Below are positions 47,297-56,402 of a stretch of DNA of 64,000 nt, piece after piece; position 1 is the stretch's first letter; every line of letters starts with the position of its first letter. The notes below the pieces were generated by a model. It did no database searches. It was not told where the DNA came from and saw nothing but the letters and a program-made list of their open reading frames with translations. The DNA lies in contig NZ_KL543995.1 of assembly GCF_000711885.1 (NCBI RefSeq), forward strand, positions 244,010-308,009, read 5' to 3'. Source of the DNA: Chromobacterium haemolyticum DSM 19808. Its GTDB lineage: Bacteria; Pseudomonadota; Gammaproteobacteria; Burkholderiales; Chromobacteriaceae. A program made the position numbers and the translations under genes.

Positions 47297-47422
47297 ATGT
47301 ACTCATATCTAAATGCTATGGGAATGTGTAGCATTCAATTGCGCGCTGCACTGGTATAGCAGGGCGCTGTGATTCCGGCGGCTCCCCAGCTCCGGCGATT
47401 ACACTTCCCCGATACCTTGCAG

Positions 47423-47450
47423 CCCTCCCTATACGGGAGGGATTTTTTTT
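47423..47450 (+). terminator. Rho-independent terminator after dusC
   Basis: CCCTCCC and GGGAGGG form a 7-bp stem with a 5-base loop, followed by an A and eight T at 47443-47450. This is the most classical terminator in the window. The region between it and the channel gene holds no gene. Confidence 0.9.
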
Positions 47451-47566
47451 ATCCGCCGCGATGGACTATCAATGAAAAGCGGCCGGCCTGTTGTTTCCTC
47501 TTTGTTCCCAGCCGCAGCGGCGCCGCCATCGGCGGTTTCCCATCAAGACTTCATCGCGGAGGCGGC

Positions 47567-49102
47567 ATGGATACGGCCCCGACGGTTAGCTGGCTGGAAA
47601 AGCTGATCCCTCAGGCGTGGCACGACAGCTTGACGCTGTTTGTGGCGTTGACCGCCGCCTGCGCCGCCTTGCTCTATCTGCTGCGGCCGGAAACCCGTAA
47701 ATCGACGCTGCGCTCTTTGTTGGCCGCCGCCCTAGCCTTGGTGGCGATCAATCTGGGGCCTCAGGACGGCCAGGCGGTGGCGGAGTGGATCAAGCAGGTG
47801 GCCGTCATCGTACTGGGACTGGCCTTGATCCGGCTATGGGCGATGATGTTGATGCGGCTGTTCCTGCCCTTGCTCCGCCTGCATCCGCCGCGCATTCTGG
47901 AGGACATCCTGCTGGTGCTGGGCTGCGTGGGCTGGGGGTTGGCGCTGCTGCGTCTGGCTGGCCTGGATCTGAGCCACATCGTCACCACTTCGGCGGTGAT
48001 CACCGGCGTGCTGGCGTTCTCCATGCAGGATACGCTGGGCAATATTCTGGCCGGCCTGTCGCTGCAACTGGACAATTCGGTGGAGGTGGGAGACTGGATC
48101 AAGTCCGGCGAGCTGTCCGGGCGGGTGGTGGAAATCAACTGGCGCGCCACCTTGGTGGAAACCCGCAACTGGGAAACCGTGGTGATTCCCAACAGCCAGC
48201 TGATGAAGGGGCAGTTCGCCATCCTGGGCAAGCACCAGGGCGCGCCGTTGCAATGGCGGCGCTGGGTGTGGTTCAACATTAACTGGGATACCTTGCCCAA
48301 TCAGATCATCACCGTGGTGGAACGCTCCTTGCGTGAGGCCCAGTTGCCCGGCGTGGCCTTGTCGCCGGAGCCCAACTGCATTCTGATGGGCTTCGAGAAC
48401 GGCTATAGCAAGTACGCAGTGCGTTACTGGCTGACCGATCTCGCAGCCGACGATCTGACTGATTCCGTGGTGCGCACCCATATCGACGCCGCCTTGCGCC
48501 GCCATAATCTGAAAATGTCCTCGCCGCACTACAATGTGCTGACCATCAAGGACAATGAAAAGTACATGGAAGCGCGCATGAAGAAGCACCTGGAAGAACG
48601 GGTGCAGGCGTTGCGCAAGGTGGAGCTTCTGTCCAGCCTCAACGACGAGGAGCTGGTGGTACTGGCCGATCAACTCAAGTTCACCCCCTTTGTCACCGGC
48701 GACATCATCATGCACCAGGGCGCGGTGGCGCACTGGCTCTACATCATGCTCAACGGCGAGGTGGAAGTGTGGGTGAATCTGCCGGATGGCAGCCGAAAGC
48801 TGGTGGACGTGCTGGAGGGCGGCAACTTCTTCGGCGAAATGGGCTTGATGACCGGAGAGGCGCGCAGCGGCACCGTGATCGCGCGTTCCAATGTGGAGTG
48901 CCTGCGGCTGGATAAAGAAGCCTTTCAGGCGATTCTGAGCTCGCGCAAGGAGTTGGCGGAGGCGATTTCGTCGATTCTGGCGGAGCGGCTGGCGGAACGC
49001 ACTCGCAAGCTGCCGCAGGATTGGCAAGAGGGCAACGGCTTGCCGCAACGGGCGGAACTGGTGGACAAGATCAGACGCTTCTTTGGCTTGGCCAAGCACT
49101 GA
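47567..49102 (+). CDS. MscS-family channel with C-terminal cyclic nucleotide-binding domain
   Basis: This is a 511-residue membrane channel. Four to five hydrophobic helices are followed by the MscS pore and beta domain (AVITGVLAFSMQDTLGNILA, then VEVGDWIKSGELSGRVVEI and VVIPNSQLMKGQF). A cyclic-nucleotide-binding domain occupies about residues 360-480, with FFGEMGLMTGEARSGTVIA as the phosphate-binding cassette, containing the Glu and Arg that contact the cyclic phosphate. The domain order is that of the bCNG group. I chose ATG 47567 with GGAGG upstream. Confidence 0.9.
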   Translation: MDTAPTVSWLEKLIPQAWHDSLTLFVALTAACAALLYLLRPETRKSTLRSLLAAALALVAINLGPQDGQAVAEWIKQVAVIVLGLALIRLWAMMLMRLFLPLLRLHPPRILEDILLVLGCVGWGLALLRLAGLDLSHIVTTSAVITGVLAFSMQDTLGNILAGLSLQLDNSVEVGDWIKSGELSGRVVEINWRATLVETRNWETVVIPNSQLMKGQFAILGKHQGAPLQWRRWVWFNINWDTLPNQIITVVERSLREAQLPGVALSPEPNCILMGFENGYSKYAVRYWLTDLAADDLTDSVVRTHIDAALRRHNLKMSSPHYNVLTIKDNEKYMEARMKKHLEERVQALRKVELLSSLNDEELVVLADQLKFTPFVTGDIIMHQGAVAHWLYIMLNGEVEVWVNLPDGSRKLVDVLEGGNFFGEMGLMTGEARSGTVIARSNVECLRLDKEAFQAILSSRKELAEAISSILAERLAERTRKLPQDWQEGNGLPQRAELVDKIRRFFGLAKH

Positions 49103-49133
49103 CCCATTACGGCCTTGGGCCAAGTTCTCCTCA

Positions 49134-49276
49134 GAACCTGTTTACGATCTGCTGCGCATTGTGCAGCGCTATCCAGTGAGTACGTCTTCGAAATGCTCAT
49201 GTACCCCGTGTGCATTCCGCTTTCTCAGCCGTTTTCGCCTTGCCTCGCTCTAGCTCGCGAGATCGTAAACAGGTTC
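49134..49276. mobile_element. Family 1 inverted-repeat element, copy e, TCA duplication
   Basis: This is a 143-bp element in the same orientation as copy d. It is flanked by TCA at 49131-49133 and 49277-49279. The ends are GAACCTGTTTACGATCT on the left and, read inward from the right, GAACCTGTTTACGATCT, an identical 17-base repeat. It lies between convergent genes. Confidence 0.92.
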
Positions 49277-49333
49277 TCAGGACATTAAGCGTGGTCCACG
49301 GCGGCCACCAGCTTAGGGGCCGCGCGGTCTAAC

Positions 49334-50224
49334 TCAATCCAGCGGGTGGAAGTGCTTGAGGATGCTGGAGAAATCCAGCTTGCCGAAGCCGGCTTGCGCG
49401 TGCTCCTCGTACAGATTGCGCGCCAAGGAGCCCAGCGGATTGGCCGCGTGGCTGTGTAGCGCGGTTTCCTCGGCCAGTCCCAGGTCTTTCAGCATCAGTT
49501 CGGTCATGAAGCCGCCGCTGTAGCCTCTGCTGGCCGGCGCGTTCTCCATCACGCCGGGCCAGGGGTTGTACAGCTCGGTGGCCCAATTGCGGCCGGAGCT
49601 CTGGCTGATGATGTCGGACAACACTTTGGGGTCCAGTCCGTTTTTCACGCCCAGCGCCAGCGCCTCGGCGGTGCCTGCCATCAGGATGCCCAAAAGCATA
49701 TTGTTGCAGATCTTGGCGGTTTGGCCGGCGCCGGCGGCGCCGGCGTGGAAGATGTTCTTGCCCATGGCTTGCAGCAAGGGCCGCGCCCGTTCCAGCTCGG
49801 CGGCGGCGCCGCCGACGATGAAGGTGAGCGTGCCGGCGGCGGCGCCGGCGGTGCCGCCGGACACCGGCGCGTCGAGCATTTTGAGGCCGGCAGCGTCGGC
49901 CGCGGCGGCCACTTTGCGCGCGGTGGCGGCGTCTATGGTGCTGCAGTCCACCACCAGGGTGCCGGCCGGCAGTTGCGAGAACAGGCCGGACTCGCCCAGA
50001 TACAAGCCTTCCACGTGGCGGCCGGCCGGGAGCATGGAAATCACCGCGTCGGCGCCGCGAACGGCGTCGGCGGCGGAGGAGGCCGAGCGCGCGCCGGCGG
50101 CCGTCAGCTTGGCCAGCGCGTCGGCGGACAGGTCGAACACGTTCAGCTTATAACCGTGTTTCAGCAGATTGGCGGCCATCGGTCCGCCCATATTGCCCAG
50201 GCCAATGAAGGCGATGGTTTGCAT
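49334..50224 (-). CDS. mmsB: 3-hydroxyisobutyrate dehydrogenase
   Basis: This 296-residue NAD-dependent enzyme of valine degradation oxidises 3-hydroxyisobutyrate to methylmalonate semialdehyde. The N-terminal cofactor motif is FIGLGNMGGPMAANLLKHG, and the substrate loop is LDAPVSGGTAGA. The catalytic lysine is in GAGQTAKICNNMLLG. It is the last gene of the minus-strand cluster starting at mmsA and the hydroxyacyl-CoA dehydrogenase. Confidence 0.95.
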   Translation of the reverse strand: MQTIAFIGLGNMGGPMAANLLKHGYKLNVFDLSADALAKLTAAGARSASSAADAVRGADAVISMLPAGRHVEGLYLGESGLFSQLPAGTLVVDCSTIDAATARKVAAAADAAGLKMLDAPVSGGTAGAAAGTLTFIVGGAAAELERARPLLQAMGKNIFHAGAAGAGQTAKICNNMLLGILMAGTAEALALGVKNGLDPKVLSDIISQSSGRNWATELYNPWPGVMENAPASRGYSGGFMTELMLKDLGLAEETALHSHAANPLGSLARNLYEEHAQAGFGKLDFSSILKHFHPLD

Positions 50225-50242
50225 ATTCTGTCTCCTCTATTG

Positions 50243-51361
50243 TTATTGGAGCGCGGCCAGCGGGTGTTCGGCCGCCGTCCACGGCGAATCGAAATGGCTG
50301 TCCACCCAGCTTGGCGGGATGTCGGCCAGCTCGCGGTAGTGCCATTGCGGCGCCCGGTCTTTGTCCACCAGCAGCGCGCGCACGCCTTCGCGGAAGTCCG
50401 GCTTGGCGCAGAAGTTGACCGACAGCGCCAGTTCCATGCGCAGGACCTCGGCCAAGGACAGGTGTTTGGCGCGCTGGAAGATTTCCCAACACACCGCGGC
50501 GGAGCTGGGGCAGCCGTGGGCAAAGCTCTTGGCGGCCGCGGCCAGCCACGGGTCTTCGAAGGCGGTGTCGCGCAGCGCGGCGGCCACCGCGTCCAGGCTG
50601 CCGCGGTTCATCAGTTGGTGAACCGCCAGCAGGTTGCGGCCGGCGTTGGCTTCCGGCAACGCCACGCCGCGTTCCATTTCGTTAAGCAAGGCGCTGACCA
50701 GGCCGTGGTGGCGTTCCGCCGGTTGTTCCCAGGCCAGTTCGCGCAGCGCCGTCAGCAAGGCCGGCTGGCCGTCGGCAGGCAGCACGTGGTCGGCCAGATT
50801 GCACAGCAGCGCGTCGCCGGCGTTCAGCGGCGCGCCGGTCAGGCCGAGGAACAGGCCGAGCTTGGCCGGCATCCGTTGCAGGAACCAGCTGCCGGCCACG
50901 TCCGGGTATAGGCCGATGGTGATTTCCGGCATGGCGATGCGGGTGGCCGGGGTGGCCACGCGGTGGCTGGCGCCGGCCATCAGGCCCAGGCCGCCGCCCA
51001 TCACGATGCCGCCGCCCCAGACGATCAGCGGCTTGCGGTAGCGGTGGATGTGATAATCGAGCCGATATTCCTCGCTGAAGAAGGCGACGGCGTGCGGGTT
51101 GGGATAGACGTCGCCGTCTTCCAGCAGCGCGGCGCGCAGCGATCGCACGTCGCCGCCGGCGCAGAAGGCCTTGTCGCCGGCGCCGCGCAACAGCACGGCC
51201 ACCACGGCGTCGTCGTTCTCCCAGGCGTTCAAGCGCGCGTCCAGCAGCCGTATCATCTCCAGCGTCAGCGCGTTCAGCGATTTTTCCGCGTTCAGCGTGG
51301 CGATGGCGATGCGCTGGCCGCCGCGGACCGGCAGTTCTTCAAACAGTACCAGGTGGGACAT
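50243..51361 (-). CDS. 3-hydroxyisobutyryl-CoA hydrolase (crotonase family)
   Basis: This is a 372-residue crotonase-fold protein; its length and the KAFCAGGDVRSLRAALLEDG motif favour the hydrolase (HIBCH type) over simple enoyl-CoA hydratases, which are about 260 residues. A second family motif is WGGGIVMGGGLGLMAGASH. It would release CoA from 3-hydroxyisobutyryl-CoA ahead of MmsB, consistent with its position between mmsB and the enoyl-CoA hydratase. Confidence 0.9.
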   Translation of the reverse strand: MSHLVLFEELPVRGGQRIAIATLNAEKSLNALTLEMIRLLDARLNAWENDDAVVAVLLRGAGDKAFCAGGDVRSLRAALLEDGDVYPNPHAVAFFSEEYRLDYHIHRYRKPLIVWGGGIVMGGGLGLMAGASHRVATPATRIAMPEITIGLYPDVAGSWFLQRMPAKLGLFLGLTGAPLNAGDALLCNLADHVLPADGQPALLTALRELAWEQPAERHHGLVSALLNEMERGVALPEANAGRNLLAVHQLMNRGSLDAVAAALRDTAFEDPWLAAAAKSFAHGCPSSAAVCWEIFQRAKHLSLAEVLRMELALSVNFCAKPDFREGVRALLVDKDRAPQWHYRELADIPPSWVDSHFDSPWTAAEHPLAALQ

Positions 51362-51385
51362 GGCGGATTCGTCCTTGGGTGAAGG

Positions 51386-52168
51386 TCAGGCGTTCTTCCA
51401 CTGAGGCGCGCGTTTTTCCAGGAAGGCGCGGGTGCCTTCGCCCTGATCCTGCGTGTCGAACAGCTTGATGAAGCCTTCGCGTTCGTGGATCAGATTGTGA
51501 GCCGGCGGCTGCAGCCGCGCGCGTTGCACCAGCTGCTTGCACACCGCCACCGACGATGGCGATTGGCGGTCGACTTTTGCCGCCAGCGTGAGCGCGGCGT
51601 CCAGCGCCTGGCCTTTGGCCACCACTTCTTCCACCAGGCCGATGCGCTCGGCGGTGCGCGCGTCGATGCGCTCGCCGCACAGAATCATGCGTTTGGCCCA
51701 GCCTTCGCCCACCAGCCAGGGCAGGTTCTGGGTGCCGCCGGCGCAGGGCAGCAGGCCGACCCCGGCTTCAGGCAGCGCCATTTGCGCCTGCTCCTCTGCG
51801 ATGCGGATGTCGCAGGCCAGCGCGCACTCCAGGCCGCCGCCCATCGCATAACCGTTGACGGCGGCGATGCTGACGCCGCGGAAGGCGGACAGCGCCTCGA
51901 AGGCCTCGCCGAACAGCATGGTCATTTCCGCGGCCACCTTTTTGTCGCCGTCCGCGAACAGATTGAGATCGGCGCCGGCGGAGAAGAATTTTTCGCCCTG
52001 GCCGGTGATCACCAGCGCGTAGATGTCGCGGTCGGCGTTCAGGTCTGCCACCAGTCGTTTCAGCGCGCTCAGGCTATCTCGGTTCCAGGTGTTGGCCGGC
52101 GGATTGTCTATGGTGACCACGACGGTGTGGCCGCGTTTTTCCACGTTCAGGTGGGCGTAGTTGTTCAT
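51386..52168 (-). CDS. Enoyl-CoA hydratase
   Basis: This is a 260-residue crotonase. The oxyanion-hole segments are GEKFFSAGADLNLFAD and AAVNGYAMGGGLECALACD, with a catalytic Glu in the following ALPEAGVGLLPCAGGTQ. In this cluster it should hydrate methacrylyl-CoA to 3-hydroxyisobutyryl-CoA. Confidence 0.92.
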   Translation of the reverse strand: MNNYAHLNVEKRGHTVVVTIDNPPANTWNRDSLSALKRLVADLNADRDIYALVITGQGEKFFSAGADLNLFADGDKKVAAEMTMLFGEAFEALSAFRGVSIAAVNGYAMGGGLECALACDIRIAEEQAQMALPEAGVGLLPCAGGTQNLPWLVGEGWAKRMILCGERIDARTAERIGLVEEVVAKGQALDAALTLAAKVDRQSPSSVAVCKQLVQRARLQPPAHNLIHEREGFIKLFDTQDQGEGTRAFLEKRAPQWKNA

Positions 52169-52207
52169 GGCGTTTGCCTTTATGGATTCGGTTTTGATTG
52201 AGCGAGG

Positions 52208-52271
52208 CCGGGAAAATCCAGCGAAGCGGCTGAGGCAAGGCGGCGCAAGGCCGCATCTTGGATTTTCCGGC
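52208..52271. repeat. Imperfect inverted repeat in the valine cluster
   Basis: GCCGGGAAAATCCA at the left and TGGATTTTCCGGC at the right pair over 13 positions with one bulge, enclosing a second smaller stem (GCGGC/GCCGC). It lies between the acyl-CoA dehydrogenase and hydratase genes and could be an intra-operon RNA-processing or transcription-tuning hairpin. Confidence 0.5.
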
Positions 52272-52276
52272 TTCGA

Positions 52277-53437
52277 TCAGCGCAGTGTTTCCAGCGCGCC
52301 GTCTTGCAATAGTTTGCGCGCCACGATCATCCGCATCACTTCATTGGTGCCTTCCAGGATCTGGTGCACGCGCAGATCGCGCACGTGGCGTTCCAGCGGG
52401 AAGTCCTTCAGATAGCCGTAGCCGCCGAACAGTTGCAGCGCGTTGTTGGCCACATTGAAACTCAAATCGGTGGCCAGCCGCTTTGCCATGGCGCAATAAG
52501 CGCTGGCGTCCGGGCTGGCCTGGTCCAGTTTCCATGCCGCCAGCCGCACCATCTGCCGCGCGGCCACCAGTTCGGTCAGCATGTCCGCCAGCCGGAACTG
52601 CACGGTTTGCAGCTCGGCCAGCGGCTGGCCGAATTGCTGGCGCTCCTGCACATAGCGCTGGGCGGCGGCCAGCGCGGCTTGAGCGGTGCCCACCGCGCAG
52701 GTGGCGATGTTGATGCGGCCGCCGTCCAGTCCCTTCATCGCGAAAGCGAAGCCTTGGCCTTCCTCGCCCAGCCGGTTGGATGCGGGGATTTCCACCTTGT
52801 CGAAGGTGATGGCGCGGGTGGGCTGGCTGTTCCAGCCCATTTTTTTCTCTTTCTTGCCGTATTGCACCCCGGCCGCGTCCGCCGGCACCACGAAGGCGGA
52901 CACGCCCTTGGGTCCGGGGCCGCCGGTGCGCGCCATCACCACCAGCACCTGGGTGCTGCCGGCGCCGGAGATGAACATCTTGGAGCCGTTGAGCACGTAA
53001 TGGTCGCCCTTGCGCTCGGCGCGGGTCTTCAGCGAGGCGGCGTCGGAGCCGGCGCCGGGCTCGGTCAGACAGTAGCTGCCCAGCAGTTCGCCGCTGACCA
53101 TGGGCGGCACCCAGCGCTGAGCCAGCTCCGGGCTGCCGAAGCTGGCTATCATCCAGGCCACCATATTGTGGATGGTCAGATAGGCGGCGGTGGAAGTGCA
53201 GCCGGCGGCCAGCTCTTCGAAGATGATGGCGGAGTCCAGCCGCGGCAGGCCCAGACCGCCGTAGGCTTCGGGGGTGTACAGGCCGAGAAAGCCCATCTCG
53301 CCGCTGCGGCGGATCACCTCCAGCGGAAAGATTTCCTCTTCGTCCCATTCGGCGGCGCGCGGCGCGAGTTCGCTGGCGGCGAAGTCGCGGGCGCTGTCCT
53401 GAAAAGCGATCTGTTCTTCAGTCAGTGCGAAATCCAT
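52277..53437 (-). CDS. Acyl-CoA dehydrogenase, probably isobutyryl-CoA specific
   Basis: This is a 386-residue FAD-dependent dehydrogenase. Signatures are CLTEPGAGSDAASLKTRAER and the C-terminal QLFGGYGYLKDFPLERHVRD, with the catalytic Glu in HQILEGTNEVMRMIV. The cluster context (mmsA, mmsB, HIBCH-like) points to isobutyryl-CoA as substrate. The gene starts 13 bases after mmsA ends. Confidence 0.93.
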   Translation of the reverse strand: MDFALTEEQIAFQDSARDFAASELAPRAAEWDEEEIFPLEVIRRSGEMGFLGLYTPEAYGGLGLPRLDSAIIFEELAAGCTSTAAYLTIHNMVAWMIASFGSPELAQRWVPPMVSGELLGSYCLTEPGAGSDAASLKTRAERKGDHYVLNGSKMFISGAGSTQVLVVMARTGGPGPKGVSAFVVPADAAGVQYGKKEKKMGWNSQPTRAITFDKVEIPASNRLGEEGQGFAFAMKGLDGGRINIATCAVGTAQAALAAAQRYVQERQQFGQPLAELQTVQFRLADMLTELVAARQMVRLAAWKLDQASPDASAYCAMAKRLATDLSFNVANNALQLFGGYGYLKDFPLERHVRDLRVHQILEGTNEVMRMIVARKLLQDGALETLR

Positions 53438-53450
53438 GGCGGGCTCCCGG

Positions 53451-54953
53451 TCAGCGCAGCGAAATGGTGGTGTTGACCTTGCCGCCGCTGGCGGCGTCGT
53501 CGAACCAGCGGCTGGTGACGGTTTTGGTCTGGGTGTAGAACAGCACGACCTGTTTGCCGTAAGGGCCGAGGTCGCCCAGCTTGGAGCCGCGCGAACCGGT
53601 GAAGCTGAACAGCGGCACCGGAACGGGGATGGGCACGTTGATGCCCACCTGGCCGACGTCGATCTCCTCCTGGAATTTGCGCGCCGCCGCGCCGCTCTGA
53701 GTGAACACCGCTGTGCCGTTGCCGTTGGGGTTGGCGTTGACGATGGCGATGGCGTCGTCCAGCGAGTCCGCCGCCATCAGGCACAGCACCGGGCCGAAGA
53801 TTTCCTGGTGGTAGATGCTCATTTCCGGTTTGACGCCGGAGAAGATGGTGGGGCCGACGAAGTTGCCGCGCTCGTAGCCGGCTACCTGGATATCGCGGCC
53901 GTCCAGCTCCAGACGCGCGCCTTCTTCCACGCCGCGGGCGATCAGGCCGGCCACGCGCTCGCGGGCGGCGCAGGAGATCAGCGGGCCCAGGTCCGGGTTG
54001 TCCTTGCCGGCGCCCACGCTCAGGCCGCGCGCCTTGGCCACCAGTTCCGGAATCCACTGTTGGGCCTCGCCCACCAGCACCGCCACCGACAGCGCCATGC
54101 AGCGCTGGCCGGCGGCGCCGAAAGCGGCCCCGGCCAACTGGTTCAGCGCCTGTTCCTTATTGGCGTCCGGCAACACGATGGCGTGGTTCTTGGCGCCCAT
54201 CATGCATTGGGTGCGCTTGCCGTTGAGGCTGGCGCGATGGTGCACATGGGTACCCACCTTGGTGGAGCCGACGAAGGACACCGCCTTGATGTCGCGGTGG
54301 TCGCACAGGGCGTTGACCACATGTTCGCCGCCGTGCACCACATTGAGCACGCCGGGCGGGATGCCGGCTTCCAGCGCCAGCTCCACCAGGCGCATGGTCA
54401 CCATCGGGTCTTGTTCCGAGGGTTTGAGCACAAAGGTGTTGCCGGTGGCGATGGCCATCGGGAACATCCACAACGGAATCATCGCCGGGAAGTTGAACGG
54501 GGTGATGCCTGCGCAGACGCCCAGCGGTTGCAGCACGGTGTAGGTGTCCACGCCGCCGGCGACGTTCTCCGCGTATTCGCCCAGTTGCAGATTGCCGATG
54601 GAGGACGCGTGCTCCACCACTTCCAGGCCGCGGAAGATGTCGCCCTCGGCGTCGGCCAGGGTCTTGCCTTGCTCGGCGGTCAGCAGCGCCGCCAGTTCCT
54701 TCATGTGCTCGCGGATCAACTGTTGATACTTCAGGAAAATGCGCGCGCGCGCGCCGATGGCGGTTTTCTTCCAACTGGCGAAAGCCGTCTTGGCGGCGCT
54801 GACGGCGGCGTCGACTTCGTCCTGGGTGGCCATCGGCACCCGCGCCAGTACCTCCTGGGTGGCCGGGTTGACGACGTTCCGCCATTCGGCGCTGCGGGAT
54901 TCGACGAATTCGCCGCCTATCAGCAATTTGATGGTGGGGACTGCCTGGGTCAT
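53451..54953 (-). CDS. mmsA: Methylmalonate-semialdehyde dehydrogenase (acylating)
   Basis: This 500-residue CoA-acylating aldehyde dehydrogenase oxidises methylmalonate semialdehyde to propanoyl-CoA. The catalytic Cys is C285 in [11 protein letters not shown]. The N-terminal [17 protein letters not shown] segment is typical of MmsA, and the usual general-base Glu of ordinary ALDHs is replaced, as in this subfamily. Confidence 0.95.
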   Translation of the reverse strand: MTQAVPTIKLLIGGEFVESRSAEWRNVVNPATQEVLARVPMATQDEVDAAVSAAKTAFASWKKTAIGARARIFLKYQQLIREHMKELAALLTAEQGKTLADAEGDIFRGLEVVEHASSIGNLQLGEYAENVAGGVDTYTVLQPLGVCAGITPFNFPAMIPLWMFPMAIATGNTFVLKPSEQDPMVTMRLVELALEAGIPPGVLNVVHGGEHVVNALCDHRDIKAVSFVGSTKVGTHVHHRASLNGKRTQCMMGAKNHAIVLPDANKEQALNQLAGAAFGAAGQRCMALSVAVLVGEAQQWIPELVAKARGLSVGAGKDNPDLGPLISCAARERVAGLIARGVEEGARLELDGRDIQVAGYERGNFVGPTIFSGVKPEMSIYHQEIFGPVLCLMAADSLDDAIAIVNANPNGNGTAVFTQSGAAARKFQEEIDVGQVGINVPIPVPVPLFSFTGSRGSKLGDLGPYGKQVVLFYTQTKTVTSRWFDDAASGGKVNTTISLR

Positions 54954-55004
54954 GGTGCTGCCTCCGTCTGATCTTGATGAAAGCCCGTTGCCGACGGCGC
55001 CGGC

Positions 55005-55853
55005 TCAGGCGTAGCTGTAAAAACCCTTGCCGCTCTTGCGGCCGAGGTGGCCGGCCTGCACCAGCTGGGCCAGCAGCGGGCAGGCGCGGTATTTGCTGTC
55101 GCGGAATTCGGTGTAGAGGATGTCCATGATGGACAAGCAGGTATCCAGGCCGATCAGGTCCGCCAAGGCCAGCGGGCCGATGGGGTGGTTCATGCCCAGC
55201 TTCATCACGGTATCGATGTCCTCGGCGCTGGCCAGGTTTTCGTATAGCGTGAAAGCGGCCTCGTTGATCATTGGCATCAGCACCCGGTTGGAGACGAAGC
55301 CGGCGGCGTCCTTGACCGTGACCGGGGTTTTGCCCAAGGCCTGGCTCAATTCATAGACCAACCGGTAAGCGGCGTCGCCGGTTTGCAGCGCGCGGATGAT
55401 CTCCACCAACTGCATCACGGGCACCGGGTTCATGAAGTGCATGCCCACCACGCGCTCCGGCTGGCTGACCCAACTGGCGATGCGGGTTAGCGAAATCGAA
55501 GAGGTGTTGGACGCCAGCACCGCGTCCGGGCGCACCACGGCGGCCAGCTCGCGGAAGATGCTTTCCTTGACGGCGGCGTTTTCGGTGGCGGCTTCCACCA
55601 CCAGATCGCGGTCGGCCAGGTCGGCAAGGCGGGTCGTGGTCTGGATGCGGGCGAGAATGGCGGGGACATCGGCTTCGGCCAACTGGCCTTTCTTCACCAG
55701 CCGCGCCAGGCTGGAGGCGACGGCGGCCAGGCCCTTGTCCAGGGCGGCCTGGCTGACGTCGGCCAGGCGCACTTCGTAACCATGGGCGGCGAAGACCTGG
55801 GCGATGCCGTTGCCCATGGTGCCGGCGCCCACCACTGCGATTTTGGCTTGCAT
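55005..55853 (-). CDS. 3-hydroxyacyl-CoA (3-hydroxybutyryl-CoA) dehydrogenase
   Basis: This is a 282-residue NAD-dependent dehydrogenase with the N-terminal GAGTMGNGIAQVFAAHG Rossmann motif. The catalytic HFMNPVPVMQLVEII and the C-terminal GMNHPIGPLALADLIGLD are both present. It is the first gene of the minus-strand catabolic run, starting 44 bases from the palindromic site, and is followed by mmsA. Confidence 0.94.
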   Translation of the reverse strand: MQAKIAVVGAGTMGNGIAQVFAAHGYEVRLADVSQAALDKGLAAVASSLARLVKKGQLAEADVPAILARIQTTTRLADLADRDLVVEAATENAAVKESIFRELAAVVRPDAVLASNTSSISLTRIASWVSQPERVVGMHFMNPVPVMQLVEIIRALQTGDAAYRLVYELSQALGKTPVTVKDAAGFVSNRVLMPMINEAAFTLYENLASAEDIDTVMKLGMNHPIGPLALADLIGLDTCLSIMDILYTEFRDSKYRACPLLAQLVQAGHLGRKSGKGFYSYA

Positions 55854-55896
55854 GTTGTTTCCTCGACTATTTGCTCTATGCTGTATTCAAGATAGC

Positions 55897-55918
55897 TTGA
55901 CGTTTACGTTAACGTCAA
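55897..55918. promoter_or_regulatory. Candidate LiuR (MerR-type) operator
   Basis: TTGACGTTTACGTTAACGTCAA is a 22-bp palindrome with only two mismatched positions. It lies between the divergent acyl-CoA catabolic operon and the MerR regulator. On the minus strand TTGACG and TATCTT fit a promoter with an 18-base spacer overlapping the palindrome. MerR-family proteins commonly act on such long-spacer promoters. Confidence 0.75.
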
Positions 55919-55990
55919 TCAACAATGACAAGCGCAACGGCGAATGTTGCGCGAATGGTCCGGCGGCGCCGGGGAGGGCGGGAGAGGGAG

Positions 55991-56392
55991 ATGGCGGAGC
56001 AGACTTACAGCATTACCGAGTTGGCGCAGGAGTTCGACGTGACCACGCGCACCATCCGCTTTTACGAAGATCAGCAACTGCTGGAACCGCTGCGGGCGGG
56101 GCAGCGCCGCATCTACAGCCGGCGCGACCGGGTGCGGCTGATGCTGATCCTGCGCGGCAAGCGCATCGGTCTGTCCCTGCAGGAAATCCGCGAGCTCTTC
56201 GCGCTCTACGACGCGGCCAGCGACGACGCGCCTCAGCTGCACGAGTTCATCCGCATCCTGCAGCGCAAGGAACAGCAGTTGCTGGAGCAGATGGAAGACA
56301 TCAAGGTGGTATTGAGCGAAATTTCCCAATTACGGCATCAGTGCGAGAAAACGCTGGACAGGCGCGGCGCGGATGCCCGGCAATCGACATGA
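55991..56392 (+). CDS. liuR: LiuR-like MerR-family regulator
   Basis: This is a 133-residue MerR-type regulator. The HTH is YSITELAQEFDVTTRTIRFY, followed by EDQQLLEPLRAGQRRIYSRR. It ends in a long dimerisation helix with no cysteine metal site. LiuR proteins control branched-chain amino acid and fatty acid catabolism. I chose ATG 55991 with GGAGAGGGAG upstream. It is divergent from the catabolic operon, with a palindrome between them, and followed by a thiolase in the same direction. Confidence 0.88.
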   Translation: MAEQTYSITELAQEFDVTTRTIRFYEDQQLLEPLRAGQRRIYSRRDRVRLMLILRGKRIGLSLQEIRELFALYDAASDDAPQLHEFIRILQRKEQQLLEQMEDIKVVLSEISQLRHQCEKTLDRRGADARQST

Positions 56393-56402
56393 GGAGTAAG
56401 CA

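Noticed and set aside
53436-54971. 511-codon + strand frame opposite mmsA
   Set aside because: Shadow of mmsA; GC-skewed composition, no motifs.
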